From CAINVV01 sp963663005 (GTDB taxonomy: Bacteria; Bacteroidota; Bacteroidia; Bacteroidales; Prolixibacteraceae), in the NCBI GenBank assembly GCA_963663005.2, contig CAXXHH010000008.1:186001-250000 (forward strand): 64,000 nucleotides of DNA, written 5' to 3'. A program made the position numbers and the translations under genes. Under the pieces are notes generated by a model. That model was given only the letters and a program-made list of their open reading frames with translations. It ran no database searches and was not told where the DNA came from. Of this stretch, positions 51,103 through 58,914 are shown piece after piece (positions within the stretch are counted from its first letter, which is position 1; each line of letters begins with the position of its first letter).

Positions 51103-52204
51103 GTATTGCTTTGGACAAATAATTCAATTCTTCCGGTGTGTGGTAAGGCGATAATGAAAACCGGCAATCCCCGGTAGGGAAAGACCCAAGATGACGATGG
51201 GCAAGGGGTGCACAGTGCAATCCGGCCCTGCATTCTATTCCCCAATCTTCATAGAATCTGAGCGCCAGATCCGATCCGCTCAGCGACTTATGAATGACGG
51301 AAAATAACTTCCCCTGATTCGCAAAATCTGCCGCACTGCGTACTACGTAGTTTGGATTCTGCCTGACCTCTTCCAACAAAGCTGCAAAATCGTCGCGGGA
51401 ATGTTTGGAGACCGGCCTGTTTTTTAGCGCAGCATTTAAGCCATGAATGCCTGTGATATTTGGCGTTCCTGCTTCAAACCTGTCTGGAGCAAAGGTGGGC
51501 ATTGTGAGTGAATCAGAGCCACTGCCAGTGCCGCCAAACAGCAGTGGTTCAACCATCTCCGGATGCCTGATAAATGCCCCCCCGGTTCCGGTTGGTCCCA
51601 GCAAAGACTTATGTCCGGTGAAGGCGAGAAAGTCGATACCCCAACTATCCACTTCTACCGGATGCTGGCCAAGCGACTGGCTTGCATCCACCAGCAATGG
51701 AATATCCCCGATTGCCTGCTTGATTTCCCCGGGAGACTGTGCCATCCCATTCACATTACTCATGTGGCAAACCGCCACCAAAATAGTATTCGGACGTATC
51801 TTTGAGGCAATATCTTTAATCTTGATCCGGCCATCCGGCTCGCTATCCAAAAGCTCCCATTCAATCAATCCCATCTTCCGAAGATGCTCCAGCGGTCTGG
51901 CAATGGCATTGTGCTCCATGGCAGAGGTTAAAACATGCCCTCCCTTTTTGCAAATGCCCTGAAGCATCAGGTTCAAAGCGGTGGTGGCATTGGCAGTGAA
52001 GATTATCTTTCCCCCATCCGAAGCGCCCATCATTTCAGCCAGCAGGTCGCGACACTCTTCCACCAGTTTCGTCGATTGTAAAATTCGTGGATAAGCAGAC
52101 CGACCATACGTCCCGCCTGTCTCATTCAAATGTTTAGCCATCGCCTCCGCTACCGCTGAAGGTTTGGGAAAACTTGTCGCACAATTATCAAAGTATAAAT
52201 TCAT
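51086..52204 (-). CDS. Cysteine desulfurase/selenocysteine lyase-like PLP enzyme
   Basis: A 372-residue class V aminotransferase-fold protein. It begins YFDNCATSFPKP, contains the PLP lysine in DFLAFTGHKSLLGPTG, and the Gly-rich FGGTGSGSDS. The catalytic Cys loop is near the C-terminus in ECRAGLHCAPLAH. It resembles NifS/SufS-type desulfurases of the selenium-associated group that release Se or S from selenocysteine or cysteine. It lies between yedF and DUF3343 in the selenium operon, which supports a selenium-delivery role; specificity is inferred. Confidence 0.82.
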   Translation of the reverse strand: MNLYFDNCATSFPKPSAVAEAMAKHLNETGGTYGRSAYPRILQSTKLVEECRDLLAEMMGASDGGKIIFTANATTALNLMLQGICKKGGHVLTSAMEHNAIARPLEHLRKMGLIEWELLDSEPDGRIKIKDIASKIRPNTILVAVCHMSNVNGMAQSPGEIKQAIGDIPLLVDASQSLGQHPVEVDSWGIDFLAFTGHKSLLGPTGTGGAFIRHPEMVEPLLFGGTGSGSDSLTMPTFAPDRFEAGTPNITGIHGLNAALKNRPVSKHSRDDFAALLEEVRQNPNYVVRSAADFANQGKLFSVIHKSLSGSDLALRFYEDWGIECRAGLHCAPLAHRHLGSFPTGDCRFSLSPYHTPEELNYLSKAIHDAGR

Positions 52205-52313
52205 TTCCTAATAATGTAATTGCTGTCTAGTATGCTTATAGCTTATGTAAATTGGCCATTAGCTCAAAAGAAACCCAACCATCACGACCCCGAAATCTGC
52301 ATACTCATCAACC

Positions 52314-52348
52314 CCAATCGAAAATCCAAAATCGAAAATCGAAAATTC
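52314..52348. repeat. Heptad array between yedF and the desulfurase-like gene
   Basis: Units CCAATCG, AAAATCC, AAAATCG, AAAATCG, AAAATTC with 7-bp period in the 150-base gap. Confidence 0.65.
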
Positions 52349-52354
52349 CTCTTC

Positions 52355-52960
52355 TTATGGTTTCACGACATGCCCCGTCCTGGCCATGGTCTCGGTAATC
52401 GTAAACATATTCGAGATTTTTCCAACCGATAGTTGTTCCTTCAGACCGTAAAAATCGATACAGGTTCCGCAGACCAAAATCTCAACGCCACTCTCCGCAA
52501 GGGTCTGCAAGGAGGTGATAACTCCCGAATCTTTGATGGTCAATTTAACTCCTGAGTTATAAAACAGCAGATGTGTGGGCAATATCGGCTGTTCATTTAA
52601 GGCATTCAAAAATCCCTTCATCAGGATTGTACCAAGCTGGGGATCGCCCTCCCCCATCTTGTCGCTGCTGACAACAACCACATATGCCGACGAACATATA
52701 CCCGGATCAATGCTGCAAGAATCTGCCTCATCACTACTTTTAACCTTTTGATTTACAACCTCAATCCGAAAAATTCCGTTCTCTTCGACACCTATCGGCT
52801 CAAGCGACTGATCCTTCAGATAGGTCATAATATTTTGATAGGCAGTCTGGTTGTCGCACTCAATTTTTAGGGTCTCTCCCGGCAAACAACTCCTTAGAGC
52901 CTTCCTTGTCAAAATCAGCGGCTGTGGGCATAACAGCCCCTTTCCATCTACTTCGTGCAT
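52355..52960 (-). CDS. yedF: Selenium metabolism protein YedF
   Basis: A 201-residue two-domain protein. The N-terminal TusA/SirA-like domain carries CPQPL (Cys11) in VDGKGLLCPQPLIL; the C-terminal DsrE-like domain has SSDKMGEGDPQLGTILM, the EQPILPTHLLFYNSGVKL region and CGTCIDFYGL. YedF binds or channels sulfur or selenium in partnership with SelD. The start codon lies within the end of mnmH (13-base overlap), so expression is coupled. The downstream gap of 150 bases before the desulfurase-like gene holds a heptad array. Confidence 0.9.
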   Translation of the reverse strand: MHEVDGKGLLCPQPLILTRKALRSCLPGETLKIECDNQTAYQNIMTYLKDQSLEPIGVEENGIFRIEVVNQKVKSSDEADSCSIDPGICSSAYVVVVSSDKMGEGDPQLGTILMKGFLNALNEQPILPTHLLFYNSGVKLTIKDSGVITSLQTLAESGVEILVCGTCIDFYGLKEQLSVGKISNMFTITETMARTGHVVKP

Positions 52961-54015
52961 GTTATATCTTTTAGTATTTGATTCTCACCTTGCCAAAATC
53001 CAACTTCTGAAACGGAAAATTCAACAAGCTCCCTCGCAACCTGAGCCGGATCGAACGAGGTCGGCACAAAAGGAACCATCTTTGTCTCCCTGCGTGCCAT
53101 GCTGAAATCATACGATTTATCATAATAGGCCAGGGTAATATCCACCACCTTGTGATAATCACCTGCCTGAAGGGCCTCCAGCGTATCTTTGGTGTCTTTG
53201 CCTCCGAGTCTTTTGCTTATCTTTTCGACGCTATTCTGAAGCTCCTCTATAGGAAAACAGGCATAATCGCGCACCAACCTTTCGATCCGGTCAGACTTTG
53301 GCGGATCAATTCGTAATGTCGGGCAGCTGTTCATCTGAGAGAAAAGCTCATCAAGTATAAAAACCCGTCCGATTGTCTGACTCTCTCCTTCCACCCAGAT
53401 CGGCTTGGACAAATCAAAAGCTAAAATCTGCTCGATTATCAAATTGGTGAATTGCTCTGTTCCGGGTTGCGGCGGCTGACCGATTCCTCCGAAACTCGAA
53501 CCCCGGTGATTGGCCAATCCTTCCAGATCCAACACCTGATGACCTAATCCTGCAATTTCATGAAGTATCTCTGTTTTTCCTGAACCCGTTGGGCCACTGA
53601 GCATGATGAGTTTCAATCCATCCGCAATCAGCTGCCTTCCAAAGGCACGGTAAGCCTTATATCCACCCTCCAGTACGAACACTTCCCTGCCGGCTGTTTG
53701 AAGCAACCAGGCCATACTCCCGCTCCGCATTCCACCTCGCCAGCAATAAAGGAAAAGTGCCCCATCGTATTCTTTCGCCCGGACAACAAAGTCCTTCAAC
53801 TTTGGACCAACAAACTCCAACCCCTTTTGTACGGCAAGATCACGACCCTTTTGTTTGTAAATTGTGCCAACAACCACCCGCTCTTCATCGCTAAAAAGTG
53901 GGAACGATATTGCCCCCGGCAAATGACCATCCTTGTACTCAGCAGGCGTACGAATATCCAGAACGGTTTTTCCCTTCATCTGTTGTATAAAATCATTCGC
54001 TTTGAGTACAGTCAT
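52948..54015 (-). CDS. mnmH: tRNA 2-selenouridine synthase
   Basis: ATG 54015 is the family start (MTVLKANDF); the longer frame to 54135 is unsupported. The 355-residue protein has an N-terminal rhodanese domain with active Cys91 in YCWRGGMRSGS and a C-terminal P-loop domain with GPTGSGKTEI (about 141-150) and LEGLANHRGSSFG. It swaps the sulfur of 2-thiouridine for selenium in the wobble base of Lys, Glu and Gln tRNAs using selenophosphate. It leads the selenium operon. A TAAATTTG box on its strand lies 19-26 bases upstream. Confidence 0.95.
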   Translation of the reverse strand: MTVLKANDFIQQMKGKTVLDIRTPAEYKDGHLPGAISFPLFSDEERVVVGTIYKQKGRDLAVQKGLEFVGPKLKDFVVRAKEYDGALFLYCWRGGMRSGSMAWLLQTAGREVFVLEGGYKAYRAFGRQLIADGLKLIMLSGPTGSGKTEILHEIAGLGHQVLDLEGLANHRGSSFGGIGQPPQPGTEQFTNLIIEQILAFDLSKPIWVEGESQTIGRVFILDELFSQMNSCPTLRIDPPKSDRIERLVRDYACFPIEELQNSVEKISKRLGGKDTKDTLEALQAGDYHKVVDITLAYYDKSYDFSMARRETKMVPFVPTSFDPAQVARELVEFSVSEVGFWQGENQILKDITCTK

Positions 54016-54033
54016 CGTTGCCAATTTATTGCA

Positions 54034-54041
54034 CAAATTTA
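54034..54041 (-). promoter_or_regulatory. Candidate promoter -7 box of the selenium operon
   Basis: On the minus strand TAAATTTG matches TAnnTTTG and lies 19 bases before the mnmH start. The divergent membrane-protein gene starts at 54154, so this gap should hold both promoters. Confidence 0.4.
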
Positions 54042-54073
54042 ACCCAAATTGCAATGATCCCGACCTCCTTAAT

Positions 54074-54108
54074 GGAAATTCCAAAATCCAAAATTTAAAA
54101 TCTAAAAT
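54074..54108. repeat. Heptad array upstream of mnmH
   Basis: Units GGAAATT, CCAAAAT, CCAAAAT, TTAAAAT, CTAAAAT with 7-bp period in the gap between divergent genes. Confidence 0.65.
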
Positions 54109-54153
54109 TCTTTTGTAGCTTTGAATGTTCCACAACTACTAGTAACACACTAC

Positions 54154-55435
54154 ATGAAGAAAAATCATTTAATTCTCTCCATTCTATTGGTGGGGATCGC
54201 CTTTGGCACTGCCTGGGCTATCCGCGGCCAGTTTGGCCATGAACCCGGTGCCGCTTTTGCCGGGATTATTGGCGGTTCTGCTCTTTTGCTTGTTGCAAAA
54301 CGCAAAGAGTGGTATACCAAAATGCTCCCCGTTATTGCCAGCTCCGCTATAGGCTGGGGTGCAACGGGCATGATCAGCTACGGGATGGTCGTTGGGTATT
54401 GCAGGGCCGCCGACTGCCTCAACGCAACCTATGGCTTTCTATCGCTATTTGTCATCGGCGGACTATTCGGTCTGATTGGCGGCGGACTTGTCGGTCTTTC
54501 ACTAAACTCCAACTCTGTTAACCGGGTAAAATGGCCTTCCCTGATGGCCGAAATGGCTGCCGGCGGACTAATATCCTATTTCTTCCTGATTGAACAGGCA
54601 GAATTGCTTATGACTCCTCCCCGATCCGAAGCATGGGCAGTATGCCTCGGTGCAGGCGCTGCCATGGTGTGGCACATGGCACGCAATAACTATTCTTCGG
54701 CTATGCGCGTGGCTTTCTATTCAATGCTCGGAGGAGGTTTCGGGTTTGCTTTCGGAAATTTTCTGCAAATCCACCGGCAATATTCTCGGAATACATTTCA
54801 ATATGTGGAATGTGATGGAATATAATATCGGATTTTGGGGTGGTTCAGGAATGGCATATGGGGTCTTCACTTCCCAATGGCCAACCGAAAATGTGGCACC
54901 CAGGAAGTACGAAAACAGTCTTTCACTAATGCTCATCCTCCTGATAATCCCTTTGCTTGTCTGGAAAGATGCCTTTCAGGTAACTGATCTCTTGAAGAGT
55001 AACTTCCTCGAAAATCAGGAACCCAAAGCGCTTTTTATATCCGTATTAACGCTTGCAATATTGTTCGTAATGAACATTATTGTCCGCTTCAGACTCACCG
55101 GAAAACCAAAATTTGACTCGAAAGATGTCATGACCCTGTTCCTGAGTGCTTTCGGCACATACATCATCTGGAGCTACCTGATTACCGGTTTGCTAATGGG
55201 GAATTTCAGATCTGAACAACCCTTGTACGTCCTGAACCTCGGGCTTTTTGTATGGCTCATGAACAAGTCAGAAACTCCCTTCTACGAATCTCAACAAAAG
55301 GATTTTTTGCCAAAAGACAAATGGCTGCTCTGTTTTTCGCTCATAATTGCAGGAATTATTATACTTTCGCTCATATCCAGCTTGATCTACGGGGGTATTC
55401 CCGGAGGTAACCTGAGATTCCCAATTAAGCCATGA
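54154..55435 (+). pseudogene. Polytopic membrane protein, frameshifted near 54770
   Basis: Starts MKKNHLILSILLVGIAFG and encodes several hydrophobic helices in the first frame to 54825, whose last 20 residues (IHRQYSRNTFQYVECDG) are aberrant. The second frame picks up at about 54770 as STGNILGIHFNMWNVMEYNIGFWGG and continues to 55435 with five or so further helices. Joined by a one-base change near 54761-54775 they give about 426 residues. The family is a conserved Bacteroidota membrane protein without known function. It is either a true frameshift or a sequencing error. Divergent from mnmH. Confidence 0.75.
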
Positions 55436-55512
55436 AATACCCATGAGCCATATTCGCACCAACCGAAAATGAATTATTGGGTATTCCATCAGACCTTAAA
55501 AAGCAAAATTAT

Positions 55513-56412
55513 ATGCTGATGAAAAAATATTTCTTCGTTGTACTCATTTTAGCAGGCGCTTTGTCTGCCAGCGCTAAAGAAAAAAAGAGCAATCCGGCGA
55601 TCATTGAAAAGGGCGCTGTTGTTACCAAGGCCGGCGGTGGATACTCATTCACCGAAGGTCCATCAACCGCCCCAGACGGCCGGGTTTTTTTTACCGATCA
55701 ACCCGACGATAAAATTGAGATCTGGAGCGAAAATGGTGCCATCTCTACATTTTCCCAATCGTCTGAAAGGTCTAACGGAACAGAATTTAACGAGAAGGGT
55801 GAACTCGTCACTTGCGCAGATTTACACAACCGCCTCCTGGTTTTTTCAATGGATGGAACACACCGGATTCTTACGGAAACGTACAACGGAAACCAGCTCA
55901 ATGGTCCCAATGACTTGTGGATTGCTCCCAACGGCGGCATCTATTTCTCCGACCCATACTATGCCCGCAACTATTGGGAGCCCGGTCACAAGGAGATTCA
56001 GGATACCCGTGGCGTCTACTACCTGAATCCTGAGGGAAAAGTTATCAGGGTCATTCAGGATTATAAACAGCCAAATGGTTTAGTCGGTACCCCGGATGGA
56101 AAAACTTTGTACGTAAGCGATATCAACGACCGGAAAATTTGGAAATACTCAATCAATCCCGATGGCACATTAAGCAACAAAAGCCTATTTGCACCTGAAG
56201 GTTCTGACGGCATGACCATTGATAAACGAGGGAACGTTTACCTGACGAATAGTTGCGTTTCCGTCTTTAATGCAAAGGGCGAAAGCATTGCTAAAATTAC
56301 AGTTCCGGAGCAGCCATCCAATCTTTGCTTCGGCGGTAAAAAGAGGAATATTCTCTTCATAACTGCCCGTACCTCTGTCTATACTTTAAAAATGAGGGTC
56401 AGTGGCCGCTAA
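55513..56412 (+). CDS. Exported SMP-30/gluconolactonase-like beta-propeller
   Basis: ATG 55513 or 55519 starts a signal peptide (MKKYFFVVLILAGALSASA); the TTG at 55477 is less likely. The product of about 300 residues is a six-bladed SMP-30/gluconolactonase propeller: GYSFTEGPSTAPDGRVFFTDQ with the metal Glu, NGPNDLWIAPNGGIYFSDP with the Asn and Asp metal ligands, and LYVSDINDRKIW. It likely opens a sugar lactone in the periplasm, which would fit a product of sugar oxidation by the nearby exported oxidoreductases. Its end overlaps the convergent unknown gene by 4 bases. Confidence 0.88.
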   Translation: MLMKKYFFVVLILAGALSASAKEKKSNPAIIEKGAVVTKAGGGYSFTEGPSTAPDGRVFFTDQPDDKIEIWSENGAISTFSQSSERSNGTEFNEKGELVTCADLHNRLLVFSMDGTHRILTETYNGNQLNGPNDLWIAPNGGIYFSDPYYARNYWEPGHKEIQDTRGVYYLNPEGKVIRVIQDYKQPNGLVGTPDGKTLYVSDINDRKIWKYSINPDGTLSNKSLFAPEGSDGMTIDKRGNVYLTNSCVSVFNAKGESIAKITVPEQPSNLCFGGKKRNILFITARTSVYTLKMRVSGR

Positions 56413-57602
56413 ATGGGTTTCTCAACAGGAGGCCTGACAACAGTTTTTGTTTTGGAAATCTTACCGTAATAGTCTTCCAAAATATTGGAAACCATTGGTC
56501 TGAAAAAATGCCAGAAGAATGGATCGCGGTCGATGTAGTTGAACTTATTGAAGTTGAATTGATGCAACCAGGATACGCCTAAAAATTTGGCACTTTCAAC
56601 ATACATCGGATTATCGCAGAAATCTCCCGCAAAATAATAATAGTTTTTATCCCGATTTTCTATCACACAAGGGAACACCTCCGGTATCCCATTTTCAACC
56701 ATTAACTTTTTCCCTGCAGCATTGGGGTAAATTTTATACTTCGAGACAATCCTGTTGGATTCTCCCGATTCCAAAATATCAAACCAATATGGATAAGTGG
56801 TCTCCTGGGGGATGGAATATTTTTCCTGCCCGTATTGTGACGTGTAAATCCAGGGTACCTCTTCTGCCAGCGTATTATCCATCTCAAGTACGACAATTCG
56901 TTCGCTCTCGTGAACGAACAAAATCCCTGGCTGGTGAAAGTCCCACGGTTTGCCATATTGCTTTTTATAAAGCCGCTTTGCCCAAATGGGGATATCCTGG
57001 TTGATGATGGTATCTAACGGATCATAATACCGCCCCACCCAACCGGTCCACTTAACATCCAACAATCTCTCCGCATCAGCCCGCACGGCACGGGTCGTTG
57101 GACTGGCCAAAAAGTTAAACTCCGCCAAAATAAGTTTACCCGAATCCTTCATCCGCTGTAGCAGGATAATGTCATTTTTATTCAGTCCGCCGTATATCTT
57201 TGCCGACCTTTCATTGACAAGCGAATCGCCGTACCACTCGTTGGTATATACACCATAAGTATCGGTATAGTACACCATATCAAGACTATCCGCAACCTGG
57301 AGCACTTCCTGATCCGAAAATTTTAAAAAATCCTTTGTAACGAATTTGAAATCTTTGAGGGGAAAAAATCCTTTGTAATTAACATCGGGCTGGTTAACCT
57401 GATTGTAGGTAGTGTATTTATTATGGATCAACAGCCAGCTCAGGGATTTGTGCTCATCCCGATCCTGGTAAGGGACAGTCATGTCGTAAATCAGAATCTT
57501 CAATGGCTTGGTTTCTCTCATCAACCAAAAGAAATAACTGACCAACGGAATCAGAAATGGCAGACTAAAGATCAACAGAATTCTATATTTTCTTTTCATC
57601 AT
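56409..57602 (-). CDS. Membrane-anchored conserved protein of unknown function
   Basis: A 397-residue protein with one N-terminal membrane helix (about 9-27) and a large soluble part rich in Tyr/Trp/Asp (LKILIYDMTVPYQDRDEHKS, YYTDTYGVYTNEWYG). I recognise no characterised family. The middle LLDVKWTGWVGRYYDP and RDKNYYYFAGDFCDNP recall glutamine-amidotransferase-like or polysaccharide-modifying proteins, but weakly. It converges on the SMP-30 gene with a 4-base overlap and lies alone on its strand. Confidence 0.7.
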   Translation of the reverse strand: MMKRKYRILLIFSLPFLIPLVSYFFWLMRETKPLKILIYDMTVPYQDRDEHKSLSWLLIHNKYTTYNQVNQPDVNYKGFFPLKDFKFVTKDFLKFSDQEVLQVADSLDMVYYTDTYGVYTNEWYGDSLVNERSAKIYGGLNKNDIILLQRMKDSGKLILAEFNFLASPTTRAVRADAERLLDVKWTGWVGRYYDPLDTIINQDIPIWAKRLYKKQYGKPWDFHQPGILFVHESERIVVLEMDNTLAEEVPWIYTSQYGQEKYSIPQETTYPYWFDILESGESNRIVSKYKIYPNAAGKKLMVENGIPEVFPCVIENRDKNYYYFAGDFCDNPMYVESAKFLGVSWLHQFNFNKFNYIDRDPFFWHFFRPMVSNILEDYYGKISKTKTVVRPPVEKPI

Positions 57603-57715
57603 TTACATTTTTTGCAAGGATAAAAGGGAGATCGGCTTGCCAATCTCCCTCCTGATTCTATCTTTCGTCAGCCGGATTCCGGTTAACGCACTTCTGCCTT
57701 CTTAAATGCTTTCCC

Positions 57716-58585
57716 TTATTTAATGTAGGTCGCAGCAGCCATGAAGTCATAACTCTTTTGAACGCTAACAAGCGGTTCAAAATTGTAACGCTCTACTTCA
57801 ACGAAATAATCTTTTATCCCAATGGCATAACCTTCTTCAAAAATTGCTTTGAAGTCGAGTAATCCGCTTTCCCCAATTTCCTTTTCATCCTTGATATGTA
57901 AAAGAGGGAACCGCTTTGGATATTTTTTCATATAATCAACCGGTGAATATCCACCTTTCATCACCCAATATACATCCATCTCAAAACAAACGGTTTTGGG
58001 ATCTGTATTGGCGATCATGAAATCATAGATAATCTTATCATCGATTTTTGTGAACTCATGGTTGTGGTTATGGAAACCGAACTGCATGCCGGAAGCCGCT
58101 GTTAACTTACCAACCTCATTGAAATAATCCATCTGGACTTTCAGTTCATCCAGTTTGTCAGGCCATTTCATTCCGGGTTTAATCATATATTTCATGCCAG
58201 TTTTTGCGTGGTCTTCAATGGCTTTTTTCCACCACTCCATAACAGAATCATGTGTTTCTTTGGTGTAATTTGGCCCTCCGAGGTGACAACTATTGAGTCT
58301 CATACCCAAATCTTTGACACGTTTTGTGAACTCATCGGGTAACATTCCGTAAATTTTACCATCTCCGTAAGATGCCGTCTCCAGAGAATAATATCCCATG
58401 TCAGCGACCTTTTTCAGCGTTCCGGCAGCGTCTTTATTCATATCGTCACGCACGGAATACAGCTGAAGTCCTACCTTTTTTTTCTTTTTCCCTGCCGGGA
58501 TGGCTGCAGACACCAGATTTGTACTCATCACCCCTCCGGCAACTATCAGAGAAGTGGCTTTTAAGAAATCTCTTCTGTTCGTCAT
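57716..58585 (-). CDS. Tat-exported TIM-barrel sugar isomerase/epimerase-like protein
   Basis: ATG 58585 begins a Tat signal (NRRDFLKATSLIVAGG); the frame extends further but without merit. The 289-residue AP-endonuclease-2-fold protein has GLQLYSVRDDM, YSLETASYGDG, FGFHNHNHEF (metal His/Glu region), FEMDVYWVMKGG and a final DYFVEVERYNFEP carrying Glu. Exported relatives have been linked to deglycosylation of 3-keto-glycosides. A hairpin with a T tract on this strand lies 69-94 bases upstream of the start. Confidence 0.85.
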   Translation of the reverse strand: MTNRRDFLKATSLIVAGGVMSTNLVSAAIPAGKKKKKVGLQLYSVRDDMNKDAAGTLKKVADMGYYSLETASYGDGKIYGMLPDEFTKRVKDLGMRLNSCHLGGPNYTKETHDSVMEWWKKAIEDHAKTGMKYMIKPGMKWPDKLDELKVQMDYFNEVGKLTAASGMQFGFHNHNHEFTKIDDKIIYDFMIANTDPKTVCFEMDVYWVMKGGYSPVDYMKKYPKRFPLLHIKDEKEIGESGLLDFKAIFEEGYAIGIKDYFVEVERYNFEPLVSVQKSYDFMAAATYIK

Positions 58586-58653
58586 TGCTATATTGTTTAT
58601 TGGTTTTTGTTGAATCGTAAAAATAGTTTTTATTTTTCTCCTTAACAACAAAA

Positions 58654-58679
58654 GACCACTCCCTTTGTAGGAAGTGGCC
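58654..58679 (-). terminator. Hairpin with T tract on the minus strand
   Basis: Arms GACCACTCCC/GGAAGTGGCC form an imperfect stem; read on the minus strand it is followed by CTTTTGTTG. No minus-strand gene lies upstream, so it could be a leader attenuator of the isomerase gene or the end of a small RNA. Confidence 0.4.
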
Positions 58680-58820
58680 CCGTTTACTAACCAAGTTCAA
58701 TTCGTCCGATATAAAAATTCGCTACTCATAAGACGCCGTCTTTCCTTAATTGTTACACCTGTTCTGCTGTTTTTTTTTCTCAAGCAAGAACTATCTGTTC
58801 TATTTAGCTGAGGGTCTGAT

Positions 58821-58860
58821 ATTTTTTGCACATAAAATAAAAATTTTCGATGCAAAAAAT
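58821..58860. promoter_or_regulatory. 10-bp inverted repeat upstream of the ceramidase-like gene
   Basis: ATTTTTTGCA (58821-58830) and TGCAAAAAAT (58851-58860) are exact inverted repeats, centres 30 bases apart. They lie directly upstream of the TATCTTTA box (58872-58879) and could bind a dimeric regulator. Confidence 0.45.
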
Positions 58861-58871
58861 AATCTGGTAAC

Positions 58872-58879
58872 TATCTTTA
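58872..58879 (+). promoter_or_regulatory. Candidate promoter -7 box of the ceramidase-like gene
   Basis: TATCTTTA then CATCG; differs from TAnnTTTG at the last base. The same CTTTACATCG string follows the box before the FAD-dehydrogenase gene at 63411-63423, which supports a shared promoter type. Confidence 0.35.
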
Positions 58880-58914
58880 CATCGCAAAGGATTCATAACT
58901 ATTAAACTATTAAC

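Larger units (their letters stand above)
58586..58914. other. 329-base gap between divergent genes
   Basis: No gene seen. It carries a hairpin near the Tat isomerase start, a small palindrome AAGACG-C-CGTCTT at about 58731-58743, a 10-bp inverted repeat at 58821-58860 and a TATCTTTA promoter-like box at 58872-58879 ahead of the ceramidase-like gene. Confidence 0.5.

Noticed and set aside
54016..54135. 40-codon N-terminal extension of MnmH
   Set aside because: The extension crosses a heptad repeat array and lies outside the conserved family start at MTVLKANDF.
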